Assembly: GCA_021234155.1 (NCBI GenBank) | Contig: JAJEKV010000056.1 | Span: 4,387,330 to 4,451,329, forward strand | Reading direction: 5' to 3' | Length of the DNA stretch: 64,000 nt | Source of the DNA: Isoetes taiwanensis | Taxonomy: Eukaryota > Streptophyta > Lycopodiopsida > Isoetales > Isoetaceae | Shown here: in pieces, positions 47,555 through 59,639 of the stretch | Layout: every line of letters begins with the position of its first letter | How positions within the stretch are numbered: position 1 is the first letter of the stretch | The notes under the pieces: model-generated | Told to the model about the DNA's origin: nothing | The model's database searches: none | What the model saw: the letters and a program-made list of their open reading frames with translations, nothing else | Position numbers and translations under genes: made by a program

Positions 47555-48900
47555 CTGTCAAACAATCAACTCAAATCATAGATCAGAAATCCTAAACATG
47601 TGTTCTTGCATTAACATAAAACATGCACCACATGTTTGCAAACAATTTGCATAGTATATTCCGTAGCTTTGTTCCACAATAGTCATATGTGTGCTTTTAT
47701 AATAGTTAAAAAAATCTACCAGCTCCTATTTAGCAGAATCACACATCACAAATGATAAGGAAAAAATGTAATGACATATTGTCGCTAAACAGTCCAAATC
47801 CCTGAAAGCATATTCAGTATGCAGATTATTTTTCTACCAAAACTCAAGTATATGCCTATTAAAAGTAAGTAAGATTTGACTTCTTCGCAGCAGCATTCAA
47901 TAGGCTTTAGAATTCTAAACCAGAGGACATGATTTAGCAAGCCTTTGCAGATCAAAGAAAGTAATTATGTGCTATCCAATCTCCACTATAAAAATAGAAA
48001 TGATAACGATGCAATGTATCAATCCTTAATCTACTTGTTCCAAGAAATCTAGACTTTACACAAGGTCCAATCCAATCTTCGCTAAAATATATGTATGATA
48101 ACAGTGCATTGTGTGAAGTCTTGCATCAAAGAAATTTAGCCTTCCTGTTAAAGCAATGACTTGAGGACTTAGAACTGATTTTGGAGGAGTCAACTTCAAA
48201 ATTCGAAAAGACTTACTTTGGATCCGATAGCCTGTAAGAAAAAAATACTGGGAGCAAGAGGACAGGCAAAGGTCGATTTATAACCATTCCCTCTTATCTT
48301 TCTCGCCCCAAATCGACTAGTGCTCTGCCATAAAACTAAAAAATAAAGGAAAAAAATTACAAGCCCTGAAGCCCCAAATCCACACTGTTCCAAGTTAATC
48401 TCTGTAAATCGTCCAAGGCCTTTGCATTTCCTTGTCAGATCTGCTAGAAATCATCCTCTGTTAGAAAGATTTAACCTGCAAGAAAAATCAGAGGATTTGT
48501 CAAGAGTAAGGAGAGCTTGCAGATTGCTGCCAATTTTCCCAGGCCATGGCCGATATGCTGGGCAGTGATAACCAGAGAAGAGGAGTGCGTATGCTTAGCT
48601 GCTGTCTTCCATGCCAAAATATCAGAGCTCGATTTTGTCCCAGCCGCTTCCAGAATTAGGTACGTTTTTGCCCTATTATTTCATCTTACCTTGAAGAAGA
48701 AAGAAGAGACCACCGCCTATTTGCTGCTGTAGGATTTGCAAAGGGAAATCAATCGCCAAACCCAAAGAAAACCGCCGGAGGAAGAGCTAAGAACAAAAAA
48801 AAAAATTCTTTTTTCTGAAAAAAAAAAAGCTCTTAATAACAGTCGTAAGAAATTAATTGGAAGCATTAATTACCATTGGAAACCGAAAAATATTATATTT
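47555..48900. other. No gene recognised
   Basis: Short frames only. No further OLA1 exons were found upstream on the minus strand. Confidence 0.45.
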
Positions 48901-48903
48901 TTG

Positions 48904-48946
48904 TGGAAACCCTTCCGAATTTCAGGGAAATTCGGAAGGGTTTCCA
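48904..48946. repeat. Perfect 20-bp hairpin
   Basis: TGGAAACCCTTCCGAATTTC is followed by a 3-base loop (AGG) and its exact reverse complement, then a T-run. Such a perfect short stem is unusual in the window. It could be a small foldback element or a transcribed hairpin. Confidence 0.85.
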
Positions 48947-49129
48947 TTTTTTTTTTTAATAACCCCAATCGGGGGGAGATAGTGTGAGCGATTTATGTAT
49001 TTGATTATATCTATATAATCCTACACCCCTCATTACTCGAAGGGAATATCTACCAGTGAAGTTAATAGAATGTCAATGAGTAAAGCTAAATATGCAAGTC
49101 GTAGTTGGTGTTCGTATATAATCTTATCT

Positions 49130-49223
49130 TCTTATCTTATCTTTTAAAATGGGATTGTGTTGTTTTCCGTGCCAGAACGCCGCAAGTTATGCCGCATGCG
49201 ACGTTCCCTTTTACCCCTTGCGG

Positions 49224-49257
<34 letters not shown>
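49130..49257. repeat. Short dispersed repeat, copy 2, with poly(T)31
   Basis: The segment resembling 575-690 is followed by a run of 31 T (49227-49257). A T-run end is typical of Au-type plant SINEs, but body boxes are not clear. Confidence 0.4.
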
Positions 49258-50850
49258 CCTTTTCTATCTGGTCTTCCTCTCATTTTCATATTTCAAAGCA
49301 TTCTGGCGAGGCGCGATCACCGTCGGACTTGCCTATGGCCTCTACATCTCAGACTTTTCTCAGTAAAAACCCTATAAGTCTATAGACTTTAGATAAGTCG
49401 CGCTAATACTTTACTTCTTTCGCTCAAGAAGTCGGACCACTGCATTTCCTTGGCTATGGCAACTCTGGCAGGTTTACCAAAGAAAAAACCTGTTCGATTT
49501 TCCGGTTTCTCATCTATGCATTATTTTTTCTTGAGCTGCCAAGAGTGAGCTCCTTAAGTTTTGCCCCTATTCTCACGGCTTTATCTCTTTGAGTGAGCCG
49601 AATCCAGCTCCTTCTAATTTGCCCATGGCTTAAGCTTCATTCCATGGATGGAACTCTACTTACAGATTCTTTTTCCAGCTTATAAGGACATCCACGAAAT
49701 GTCTACTTGACAAGAAGATTTTCAGCTTCCACACAGCCTACTATGGGTATTTAAATACTTATTCTTTTGCATTGCTTCGGTATCCTCTTTTTAATTAGCG
49801 ATCAGTAATAACCCAGATATATATAATGCTTTAGTTTTTTAGCCATTTATTATTATCTATCTCATTTGTCAGGCTGTAAATGCAAATATATCCTTGAAAC
49901 ATTTGTAAGGGAGGCTGTGAATGCAAAAGAATAGGAAATACTTCCTAGTCCAGAATGAAGATCCATTTGTTAGGGTGAGTTTGAGATCATTGTTGAAAGA
50001 AATTCAATCTGGGGAAGTTTCAGATTGTGGTTTAGAACATGCAACTATTTCTAGTGTCAATCTTGAGAATGCAAATGATATATCAATCGGTCATGATCCT
50101 AGTATTGTGGACAATACTATAAAGAATATCAAGAAGAGAAAAAAGAGAGATACAGAGCAAGAATGTCTGAAGAAACAAAGACAGAGAAAAAGACAAAAAG
50201 AAGCTAATGAGGCATTGGTGAAGATTGGAGGTCAAGTTGGGTTGGATAAAAGTGGTGCAACAAAAAGGAGAGTAGTGTTAAACACCGTCAATTCATTCTT
50301 GAGGCAAACAAAAACAATGAATCTCCAGATTAAACGAGAAATATTGATTGATGTACTAGAACATAAAGCTATGGAAGAGATAGTTGGGGATCTCTTGAAG
50401 AATCTGGAAGCAAAAACAACCATAATAGATAATATCAGAGATTCAATCCATATCATGAAGCAATCAACTAGTCTAGATTGTATGGCTGCTAAAAAATCTT
50501 GTTTAGCAATGGCAATAGGCAATGAACAGAAAAGCAGCTACAGAAAAATGGGAAAACTTCTTGATGTTCATCCAAGAAATTTGACTGCTGCAAAGAGAGA
50601 CAAATTTGAGATAAATTGCAATTCAGGAAAATGGGTGTACTATAGAAGGGGAAGAAGATGTGATTCCATTTCTGATTCTGTCATTGCTCTTGTACAGGAT
50701 TTTTGGATTTCTAATACTAGGGTCTCTCCAAACACAAAGGATGTGAAATCTAGGAGACTTGAAAGAAATATCAGAGAAGAGCATGCTACACATTACTTAG
50801 AGCAAAGCCAAGTTAGTTACTACTCTATTATCTATCTACTCACACGGGTG

Positions 50851-51226
50851 CATATTCACACGGGGGGTTACTCCGGGCACCGAGAGCTGTCGGATGGGCA
50901 TATTTCCCCTTTATTCCTTGATCTGGACCGTACACAATGATCCTCGTTTGTGGGGTATGGTTGTACAAGTTTTTGTATACTGTATGTTGAGATATGCAAA
51001 ATACTATAAGGTTTAAGTGAATATACTTAATGGTGTTAATTTTATACGTGTATTGTAAGTTTTTAGGGGCTCTCGCTGCCCTACATAACCCCCCGTGTGA
51101 ATATGCACCCAAACCAAAGGGGGTTTCAGGGGGATTTTAGTTTAAATGCATTGGATGCAATGGTTTGTGTTAATAATATTAATGGTTGTTATATTGAAAA
51201 AAAATTTGGGCCCTTCGGGCCCTAAC
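50851..51226. mobile_element. MITE-like element, copy 2
   Basis: CATATTCACACGGGGGGTTAC at 50851 is inverted at about 51085-51105. The copy, including the distal palindrome GGGCCCTTCGGGCCC (51208-51222), aligns with 34475-34865. The same GGGTGCATATTCACACGGG is seen from both ends here, so the inverted repeat is slightly longer than in copy 1. Confidence 0.8.
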
Positions 51227-51669
51227 AAAGCAAACCTTAGGATTTGAGACTGGGCTACTTTGAAGAGCAATGCACATTCAACGCCTTAGAAAAAGTATTG
51301 CATATAAGTAAAAGAACTTTTTGTCAACATAATTGCTCATTGTCTTGCATAATTGGCCTCAACATGTGCAATGACAGACGTATCTTACATATGCAAAGAA
51401 ATGTATGCAATCATAGACATATTCTAAACGGCGTTCTTGTCCATGATATACCTAACCTTATCTAACATGAGCTTTATCTTTTCAAAGAAAGATTTAATTG
51501 TGAAGAAAGCCAGCAAATGGAACAACAATTAACAAAGTTGTCTATAGACATTGATTTGAATCATTTGATTTAAATGTACATCATACCTAAATATGCAATA
51601 AAAATTCCATGGAATTCCGTTCACTAAAGCTATAAAAGTTCCAGCCCCCACCATAATTTGAATCTAGCG

Positions 51670-51810
51670 TGGAGGATCTCCAGAGTCACAAACTATGCTT
51701 TGCAAACAAATAAAGTAGATTTGAGATTCTCCAGAGCTATTCTTTGCAAACAAATAATATAGATCTCGATTCTCGGGGCTATGCTTTGCAAACAAATAAT
51801 GTAGGTCTGA
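51670..51810. repeat. 43-bp unit repeated three times
   Basis: CTTTGCAAACAAATAA(A/T)(G/A)TAG recurs three times with diverged spacers. Confidence 0.85.
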
Positions 51811-53399
51811 AATGCGGCATATGCAGCCTCTGAAATGTCTGCCACTCATTTCCCTTTACCTAGCCAAGTCCACAGAATTGTGAGGTAGCATGAATGGATT
51901 GCTATGGATTGCTAGCAGTAGCGTTAATCATTCCAACCATAAAGAAAACACACTACCTTAAAAATTCTCAACACTTAAAAGCACAAGATCTACATCAAAA
52001 CATCACCTCAGGCATAGTGAGAGCAAAAACATAAGAAGAAACTGAAAGAATGAAGATGGAGCTAATTCATGTGGTCAATCTTATATTTCAAATTTCAAGA
52101 CTGGCATTATTCCCTAATGGGATTATAAACAACATCTCTATCTAAACAGCTAACTTATTAGACTGCAATCTGCCCTATCTGAACCTTAAAACAATCCAAA
52201 GGAAAAAGAGCTAGAAATTAAATATCTTTATGTATGTGAAGATGTAAAAGTGTCAAGCTTCTTTCCATTCTAGAGCTTCAGATAACCTAAAAGATAGAAC
52301 TCTTTTTATGATACGGCATCCTTCTGGACAATTTTGACGCATTCCTTACATACTGCTGAACTTCTTGCTCTGCGTTCATCCAACCTTGAGCTGAAAGGTT
52401 GGCAGAATGTTCATTATGCAGATGTTCTACCACCTAAAACATAACAGGTCAAAGCTGAACTCCAGATTTTGATTGATCAAAAGATCAAAAGGAAAGAAAT
52501 TACCTGGGAAGTTAGAGTTATAAACACAAGATTCAGCTACCCACAGTTCAGATTCTAATAGTTTTGTTGCTGGAAGATGCAGAATTGAGTTGATTCTAGA
52601 AATGAGTATGAATGGTGGACACTTGGCCAACCACCATTTAGCTCCAGGCAGACCTTGCTTTGACGGAAGAAATATTTATCACAGATGGTTTCTGCAACAC
52701 TGCTCTTCCTTCACATACTTTCCTTGAAACTAGGGCTATTCCTGTTGGGGATCTGAGAAAGGTTTTGGTCTTCGAGAATCGCGTGCGCGATAAAGTAAAT
52801 TTGCACGGAAATTGCCATACGCACTTAGGCGACTCCATAATCAATCGAAAATAATGCTACTGAAATACCCATACCTTCGACAAATATAGAGTAGACTTGA
52901 GCTGGTCTCTTTGTTACGTGCAATGTGTTCTAGAAGTGTTACGGTAAAAGCAAAACCAAGGTATTGCCTTGCCCTAGAGAAAAAATGGGAACAGACAGAG
53001 AGACAGTGCTGCACAACGAATTATCTAACAGTAAACGATGCAGAAGAACATCCGGCTTCCCATCACGGCCACAGGCATTTGCTTGCAGTAAAAAAGCCCT
53101 CGATTCCAAAGAAGGAACGGAACAAAAAGGCATAAATGTAAAAAAACAAAACCCTAGAATAGAAGAATCGAGCTTTGCATGCCGTTTGAGTTTTCATGAA
53201 GAAAAATTGAAGGGGTAAACCATGGGTTTTTAGCCATAAAATACTAGGAACACCCTAGATATACTGATTAGTAGTTCCCATGCAATACGCTTTCGAAATC
53301 ATATGAAAACCATAGAGAAAATAGTATAAAAATACAAAAGCAACCCCCTGTTATTATGCTACATATTCAAGCTTGATTTGATCACAGTTTTCTCTAGAT

Positions 53400-53850
53400 C
53401 CTCTGTAACAGATTATAGATTGTGTATTGTAGATAGTATATTATAGTTTTAGATTCAAGATAGATTGCATTATGGTTGGAATAGATTGTGGTTTTGGATT
53501 ACATTGTGGTTAGATTAAACTGTGGTTCAAGTCATATTGTGATTCATTGCATTGTGGTTTAAACTTGGTTGTGGTTGTAGATTACATTGTGGTTCTAGAT
53601 TATGGTTTTGATTAGATTGTGGTTTTGGATTGGAATGTGGTTTTTGGTTTCAATTTTCTTGTGATTGTGGTTGTGGATTACATTGTGGGTCTAGATTATG
53701 GTTTGATGGATTGTGGTTTTAGGATAGATTGTGATTTTAAGGTTTCTAATGGATATTGTTTTATTTTGTGGTTTGGAATTTCATTATTATAGTTTGAGGT
53801 TCATGTTTGCGGTTTGGGGTTTGAGATTGATAATCAACTATTGTTTTGTT
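53400..53850 (+). repeat. Degenerate TTGTGGTTT minisatellite (intron end)
   Basis: ATTGTGGTTT-like units with variable spacing fill the last 450 bases before the exon 2 acceptor. The same repeat type, in the sense orientation of the other gene, is found at 63500-64000. Confidence 0.9.
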
Positions 53851-55179
53851 CTTAGATGCAACTCTATAAAGCTTTCAAAGCAAAACATCCAAATGTCAAA
53901 GTTGGAGCTTCAGCTTTTCAAAATTTGAAGCCGTGGTTTGTAGTGAAGCTAGCAGAGTATCTATTGTTTAAATTTGGTTTTTCTGACATGCCAAAAAATT
54001 TTTGGATTTTATTTTCAGGTTAGTTTTCTAAGGTTTAGAAGATTTTAGCTGCCGGAAAAATTTTCAGGTATTCCAAAAATTGGGTTATCCAAAAATTAAA
54101 TTGGTTTTTAGATTGTTGACTCTTTTGGCTTGGCTCGAGCTTATCCGCAGAAAGGGAGGTGATTCAGTTCTGCATGGCAGGTAGGCCACCTCATCGACAA
54201 CTCCAAGAAGGCTAGATTTACCAGCAGTCTGTGTCTTCCAGTGTCGGATTAGAAGCGCCAGATAAAATGTTTTGGGTCTCTTTCAAGTGCCGAATTTGAA
54301 GTGCAAGATAAAATGTTTTGGATGAGATCCCAAATATTGTGCGTTAGGTAAGCTGTGTTTTGGATTATTTTTTATTTTTGTCCTTATCTAATTCTTTCGG
54401 ACCGTAGGTCTCAACATCTGTAGCAGAGACAGTAGTGGTTTTGCTACAGGAGGTGCAGAGATATGCAACTTCTCACCATTTCTTAAGGTATTATCCATTG
54501 CGGATTTGTTTGCCTATTCCCAAATCTTCGATTCTATAGGCAGGTTTCCGGATTGGTTCATGTCCTTGATATGAGCTTCTTTGCTTTTTGAGACGAGGGT
54601 TTCTCCATTTTCGGCAACATAGATCTTCATTTTCGCTACAGACAGAAGGATCCTTCCAAGTAGGTAAGGTTTCGACAAGCTCCTAGATTAGCTTTGCTTC
54701 CAATGGATTATGTTTGTAGGTTAATTTAGATACGGTAGAAACATCTGACACTGCATCCAATAAATACCTTTATATTCTTTATCTGTAATATTGACATTTG
54801 ATATTGTTTGGCAAGCCTGCAGAAGTTTGGATCTCCATCGTGTTTCACGCTTTGTGTGCAGTCAGAAATTTTAAAATGATAAATATTATCCCAAGATCTA
54901 CTCTTCATTATCAATTCCGTTGTGCACAGGAGCAGCATGCATATAACATTTATGGTTTTCTGCAGTGGAGCTTCGTGATCCATTTTTGGATGTTTTCTCC
55001 TCTAGCTTTTATGTTCCATGATTCTTGCTTCGAACGGATTTAAATGGCTTGGGATTCTAATGTGTAGCTATGGACAGATTTTGCTAAAGTTGGCAAATAA
55101 AACAAAGGTACAGTAACAAATAATAGATTTGCTTTTGTCCTTCCTGTTTATGGTGCAAATGCATGTCTTGATGTGCAGT

Positions 55180-55290
55180 ACACTACAACATTCAAGTCAT
55201 GTCTGTCTATCACAGAGGTTTGCACACAGTGGGTTCACTACAACATTCAAGTCATGTCTGTCTATCACAGAGGTTTGCACACAGTGGGTT
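55180..55290. repeat. 55-bp tandem duplication inside the Helitron
   Basis: CACTACAACATTCAAGTCAT...CACACAGTGGGTT occurs twice without differences. Confidence 0.9.
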
Positions 55291-56934
55291 CATTGTTAAT
55301 ACATATTGGGTTCATTGTTAATGTTTTCCCGTTTATCTATCTACTATGAAGGCAAAGGAAGTAGTCACTGCTTTCTTTGATGTATATGCTCTTTTATTTG
55401 ACATTGTAAACTGTATTGATTCATTTGAATGCAGCTAATAGAACATCAATTCACTGACCTTTTCCAACTCAACAGACAATTTCTTCGATTTCAAAAGACT
55501 CTTTCAAGCAAGAACTTGCTCATGCACACAACGTGCATTGCAGGAACGAGTTGAATATTTGTTGCAACTACACATTTTGGAGATTATGAATACCTTGGTA
55601 TGGAAATCTGTATTCCTTCAGTTGGCTTGGCTCAAGACAAAATGGGAGATGGGGGCGGTGCAAAGCATTTGCAACTAGCTTCGATTAAGTTTCTAACCAT
55701 TATTCCAAGTTGTTGTATATTTACCGTGGTCATTTAATTAAGCATTTTCGTTTTGAACTGAACTTGGTAATAAGGATGGATGCTCTAGATTTTCAAGGTC
55801 AAAGAGGAAGAAAAAGAACAGAATTTGAAGTACTTGAAAGCTCTAAGGTTATTTGGAGATTGTAAAACGAAGATAGAAGATGCATGATGATCTGCTTATA
55901 AGGTTCAACATCTTATAAGTTCTTAAAGAAGATTTTATGACTTATAGAGTTAGAACTGTTGTAGATTGATTTACTGTATTCACTTGGAGATGCTTTACTG
56001 GGTTGGACCCTTTTGCTCTACTTTAACACTAAAGAAATAGATACCTGCCGAACTTAGCTCCTTTTCAAATTCTGAAGGTAGGGTTGATTCCCTCTTCCAT
56101 TTTGTAAGATGTGTATGCACAAGAGTGTCATAACAAGCAGTGCTATGCACAAGATGAGCGTATACTTTCCAAGCTACTAAAGACTTTCTTATCCTGTTAA
56201 ATGAACCATCATTTCTTAGCATGACCAACATATTAAATTTCAGCAATGTTATAGCTCTAGATCTTTATTAAGTCATTTTGTGGGGATCAATGAAGAAGAC
56301 AAATATTTGGGACTATCAAGGCAAGAGAGCAGCTCTGACATGTACAAGCAGCACCTCAGATGCAACAATTCCAGAGGATAGCCAAGTGGATATGTCTGTT
56401 TTTATGTTCTTTATGACAGATTTTCATTTGAAATAAGAGGACTTAATTTTGGCACTTAAGAATAAATCAGAAGCATAAAACTAACTGTTATCATATCAGT
56501 TTTAGTTGCAATTACTGATTCTTTTTTAATAATGCAGCTTTAAGCTGTGTGCAAGTGGTCTATGAGAAGGACAATTGTGCGTAACATGATACTTTGCTGT
56601 TTTCAGTGGAGTGTTAGTAAATTGTTATCTGTCCAATTTTTATACGTGAAGTTCAATCTATACTTCTTTCAATGTTGCCATTGTTTTTTGTTTCTGGCAA
56701 TATAATTTTGACTAGGACAACTCCTTTTCATTAAAGATTCTGCTTTGGTTTAACAAGGACAACTTTTCATTTAGGATTCTGCTTTGGTGCAACAAGTATT
56801 CTGCATTGAAGTGATCTTGGTGCCATTTTGGTACATTCGTTAAGTATATTATAGTGCTTCTTTGGGAGGCAGAAACAATTTCCTACAAAATAATAATGAT
56901 GCTAATGGTAAAGCCGTGCCTAAAAATCTACTTG

Positions 56935-57080
56935 CTGACAATCCAACGTGAATAAACTTTATAAGGCCCAGGCCCATAGCAAAATATTGTTCCGCACAAA
57001 TACATACCCATTCAACGTGAATAAACTCTATAAGGCCCAGGCCCATGGCAAAATACTGTTCGACACAAATACATACGCAT
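56935..57080. repeat. 67-bp tandem duplication inside the Helitron
   Basis: CAACGTGAATAAACT(T/C)TATA, AGGCCCAGGCCCAT and ACACAAATACATAC blocks are repeated with a few substitutions. Confidence 0.9.
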
Positions 57081-59537
57081 TCGTATATCAAATGCACATA
57101 TAGCCATACACCCCTATGTATGCTTGGCATGGCTGCTTTCTTTAATAACAAAAGCTTTCAAGTGCAAGGAATGTTGTAAACAATGAGGCATAGTCATTGA
57201 CTCAATTTTCCACTATTCCATATACTTCTATGTCTGCCACTCATTGCACATAATGCTTGATATTGTCAAGCACCCATTTACCATCTACAGAACTAGCAAA
57301 CACATCTATTGAAAGATTTGTTCTATATATTTACACTTCAAGTGTTACCAAGTAAACAATAAATAAAACATGTTCTCCTCTTGCATGCAGCATCAAATGT
57401 CTAGCCAGTTTGGAACAAAAATTCCAAATGAACAATTTTTGTTGGCAGATAGCTATAGCCATAACATCCTGATATATTGTATATCATATTAAAGGTAATG
57501 AACGATTTGTTTGACCCATCTTTTCTAATTACAGATTCCTTGATGGAGGAATGGTTGCATGTTCTTGCCTGCAAGGCTTTGAGCATTAGCCTCTACCATG
57601 GCAATTCTGTTTATTGTGCTTACTAATCATCTTTCTTCTTTGTTGTAGGTATTAGGGATGTATGTCAATCTCTTTTTCTATATGCGGAAGAGTTGGAATT
57701 TACCAGCCCAATGTGGATCATCTTTGTGGATTGCTCCTTCCATTCCTCTCACATATATCTAGGCATTGGACATATGGCTACACAGAATTGTATTTATGCC
57801 CGGCAACGCCGGGCACCCATTACTAGTAACACTTGTTGTTGCACACATCATGTCAGGTTACAAATGCTGCTGGATGGTTTAACTAAATTCAGGAAGAAGC
57901 ACTCAAAGTCATGTACTTGTGAGTGCAAGATTTTTACAGACATCAGTGATCTTTGGAAATGTATTGTTTGCCAGAAGGGTGAGATTGATGAATTCTATAG
58001 TAAGGATTGTCTTGACGGTACTTGTAGTGAGTGTGGGATAAAGAAGTTTGAAATCTGCCCCAAGGAATTAGAGAGTGAGGAGGTTGTGAAATGGGAGTAC
58101 ATCGACTATGAACATGGAGGTGTGGATAAACGTGGAGAGCCTAAGAAAGTTTTGAAACACCAATACAAAGAGACCACACCAGCAGTGCTAATAAGCAAAC
58201 TCAAAGACAGGTTGGAAAAATTTCCCCTCCACAATTTCAAATACAAATGGCAAGATAAACAGTTTCGTGAAATGATCGATAATCTCCCTTCAGATGTCAT
58301 AGTGTCAGTGGTAGATTTTGCGGAAAATTACACATTGAAAGAGAGAACACAGGTGCAATCTCAATACTGGACAAGCATGCAAGTGACCATTCTTGTCCAC
58401 ATTACTTATTATGTGGCTGAGAATGGTGAAGTAGTAAAAGAAACACATTATTATATATCAGATGACCGCAAACATGATACCTTATTCGTGCAGCATTGCT
58501 TTAATATGCACTTCAATTATGTGGAAGAGCAAGGATTGAAAACCACGTAGGCATTTGGGTTTTTCTCGATGGTCTTTGCATCACAATTCAAAGCTGCAAG
58601 GCCATTTTATTTTATTGCTAGATACTCTTATCAGACTCTAATTCATATGATGTGGAATTACTTTGGTTCAAACCACAGAAAGGGAAAACATGATGGCAAG
58701 GCTGCTGAATTAAAGAGATGGATCAGAATGGTCCAACTCCTATGTCCTGATACTAAGATAGAGAATGCACATGATATTGTGGAGGCTGCCAAGGAGTTAT
58801 TTTCTGGTACAGTTTCTTCTAAAGAGGAACCAAAAACAAAAAAGAAAGATATTAAAAGATTTTTTTGGGAAGTTAAAGTAGGAGAAGTCGATAGGCGTAA
58901 GGAATGGGGAGCACATACGGTGAAGGATACTCAAAAAATTCATAGTGTAATGCTGGCGCATTGACTTGGGATCAACAACTCAATTCACAGGTTGAAGATT
59001 CTCATGCTTTTGTAGTTTTTGTTTAGATGAACATTGGGATAGATCGAGAATACGGCATATGTGAATAAGTGGGAACTGGTGGAAATTGAAACCGCTTCTT
59101 CATCTACTTGTGATGCAATTGAGGTTAGAAAGTCACAAAGGCCCTTATATTCAGGTGTTAATATTGTGGAGGTCGGATGTGGAGATTATTACTGCGGTGG
59201 CAAGCACCAAAAAACAACCCTGAAGGGGATGACTTTTGGTTGCTTGCATGTACAAGGGAGAAGTATGTAGTGGAAAAAGACTTCAAAGATAATGGAACGT
59301 GGTTCTTAAAAGGTGAAATTATATTAGAAGGAACTTACTTCAAAAAAATTCCAAGTTCAAAGAGAGGTTATGAATTATGTTCTCAAGAAGGAGCTGCAAA
59401 GGTTTACTCTACACAAGTATGTGGTGTTAGAATCCCACTAATGAAAGGAAATTATGCTATCAAAGGACATCCTGTATTTCACCTTCTAGATCCTAAGGAT
59501 GAAGAAACGGTCGAGCCAACTTACCACTGTGTTGTCG

Positions 59538-59632
59538 GATGATGGTGATGGTGATGGTGATGGTGATGGTGATGGTGATGGTGATGGTGATGGTGATGGT
59601 GATGGTGATGGTGATGGTGATGGTGATGGTGA
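59538..59632. repeat. (GGTGAT)n hexanucleotide repeat
   Basis: About 16 near-perfect units directly after the stop of the last transposase block. On the minus strand it reads as long His or Ile-Thr runs, which are artefacts. Confidence 0.95.
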
Positions 59633-59639
59633 GTGAACA

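Larger units (their letters stand above)
50812..53855 (+). other. Intron 1 of the transposase-like gene
   Basis: A 3,044-base intron from GTTAGT to TTCTTAG, phase 0. It contains the second CACACGGGGGG MITE (50851-51226), a 43-base triplicated unit (51670-51810), exon-like minus-strand frames near 52300-52850 (for example HLHNEHSANLSAQGWMNAEQ) that I could not assign, and a TGTGGTTT-rich minisatellite at its 3' end. Confidence 0.65.
53960..57826 (+). mobile_element. Non-autonomous Helitron, 3,867 bp, both ends defined
   Basis: The 5' end TCTATTG follows an A (53959). The 3' end has the hairpin GCCCGGC-AAC-GCCGGGC and then ACCCATTACTAG, followed by T (57827). Insertion between A and T without target duplication is the Helitron rule. 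Removing 53960-57826 in silico rejoins TA and T into a single TAT codon and keeps the host frame open on both sides, which validates both borders. It has no Rep/helicase. Inside are exon-like frames with splice sites (VSTSVAETVVVLLQEVQRYA near 54410-54490, HQFTDLFQLNRQFLRFQKTL near 55437-55550, VKEEEKEQNLKYLKAL near 55799-55850), probably captured from an unidentified gene. Confidence 0.92.
49921..59542 (+). pseudogene. DDE-transposase-like gene with D-F-A-E-N-Y core, split by a large intron and a Helitron
   Basis: Exon 1 (49921-50811, 297 codons; a stop codon directly precedes the ATG) is rich in basic coiled segments (KKRKKRD, KQRQRKRQKE) and ends EEHATHYLEQSQ at a GTTAGT donor. Exon 2 starts after TTCTTAG at 53856 with YKAFKAKHPNVKV. 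After the Helitron (53960-57826) the same exon continues with NTCCCTHH, a Cys cluster (CTCECK, CIVCQKG, CSECG), SVVDFAENYTL, QSQYW and then a stop near 58548. A second block has SQFKAARPFYF, FGSNHRKGKHDGKAAELKRW and a C-terminal region that shifts frame near 59200. The spacing of D-F-A-E-N-Y, the (S/L)-D-G segment and H-x-x-K-x-x-x-D-G resembles a DDE catalytic core. The (S/L)-D-G segment at about 58570-58590 lies in broken frame, so the protein is inactive. Similar uncharacterised proteins occur, as far as I recall, in some animals. The superfamily is not identified. Confidence 0.7.

Noticed and set aside
53960-57826. Reading the 53.96-57.83 kb interval as an intron of the transposase-like gene
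   Set aside because: The borders are A|TC and CTAG|T with a terminal hairpin rather than GT..AG, and exact excision restores a codon, which fits a Helitron insertion.
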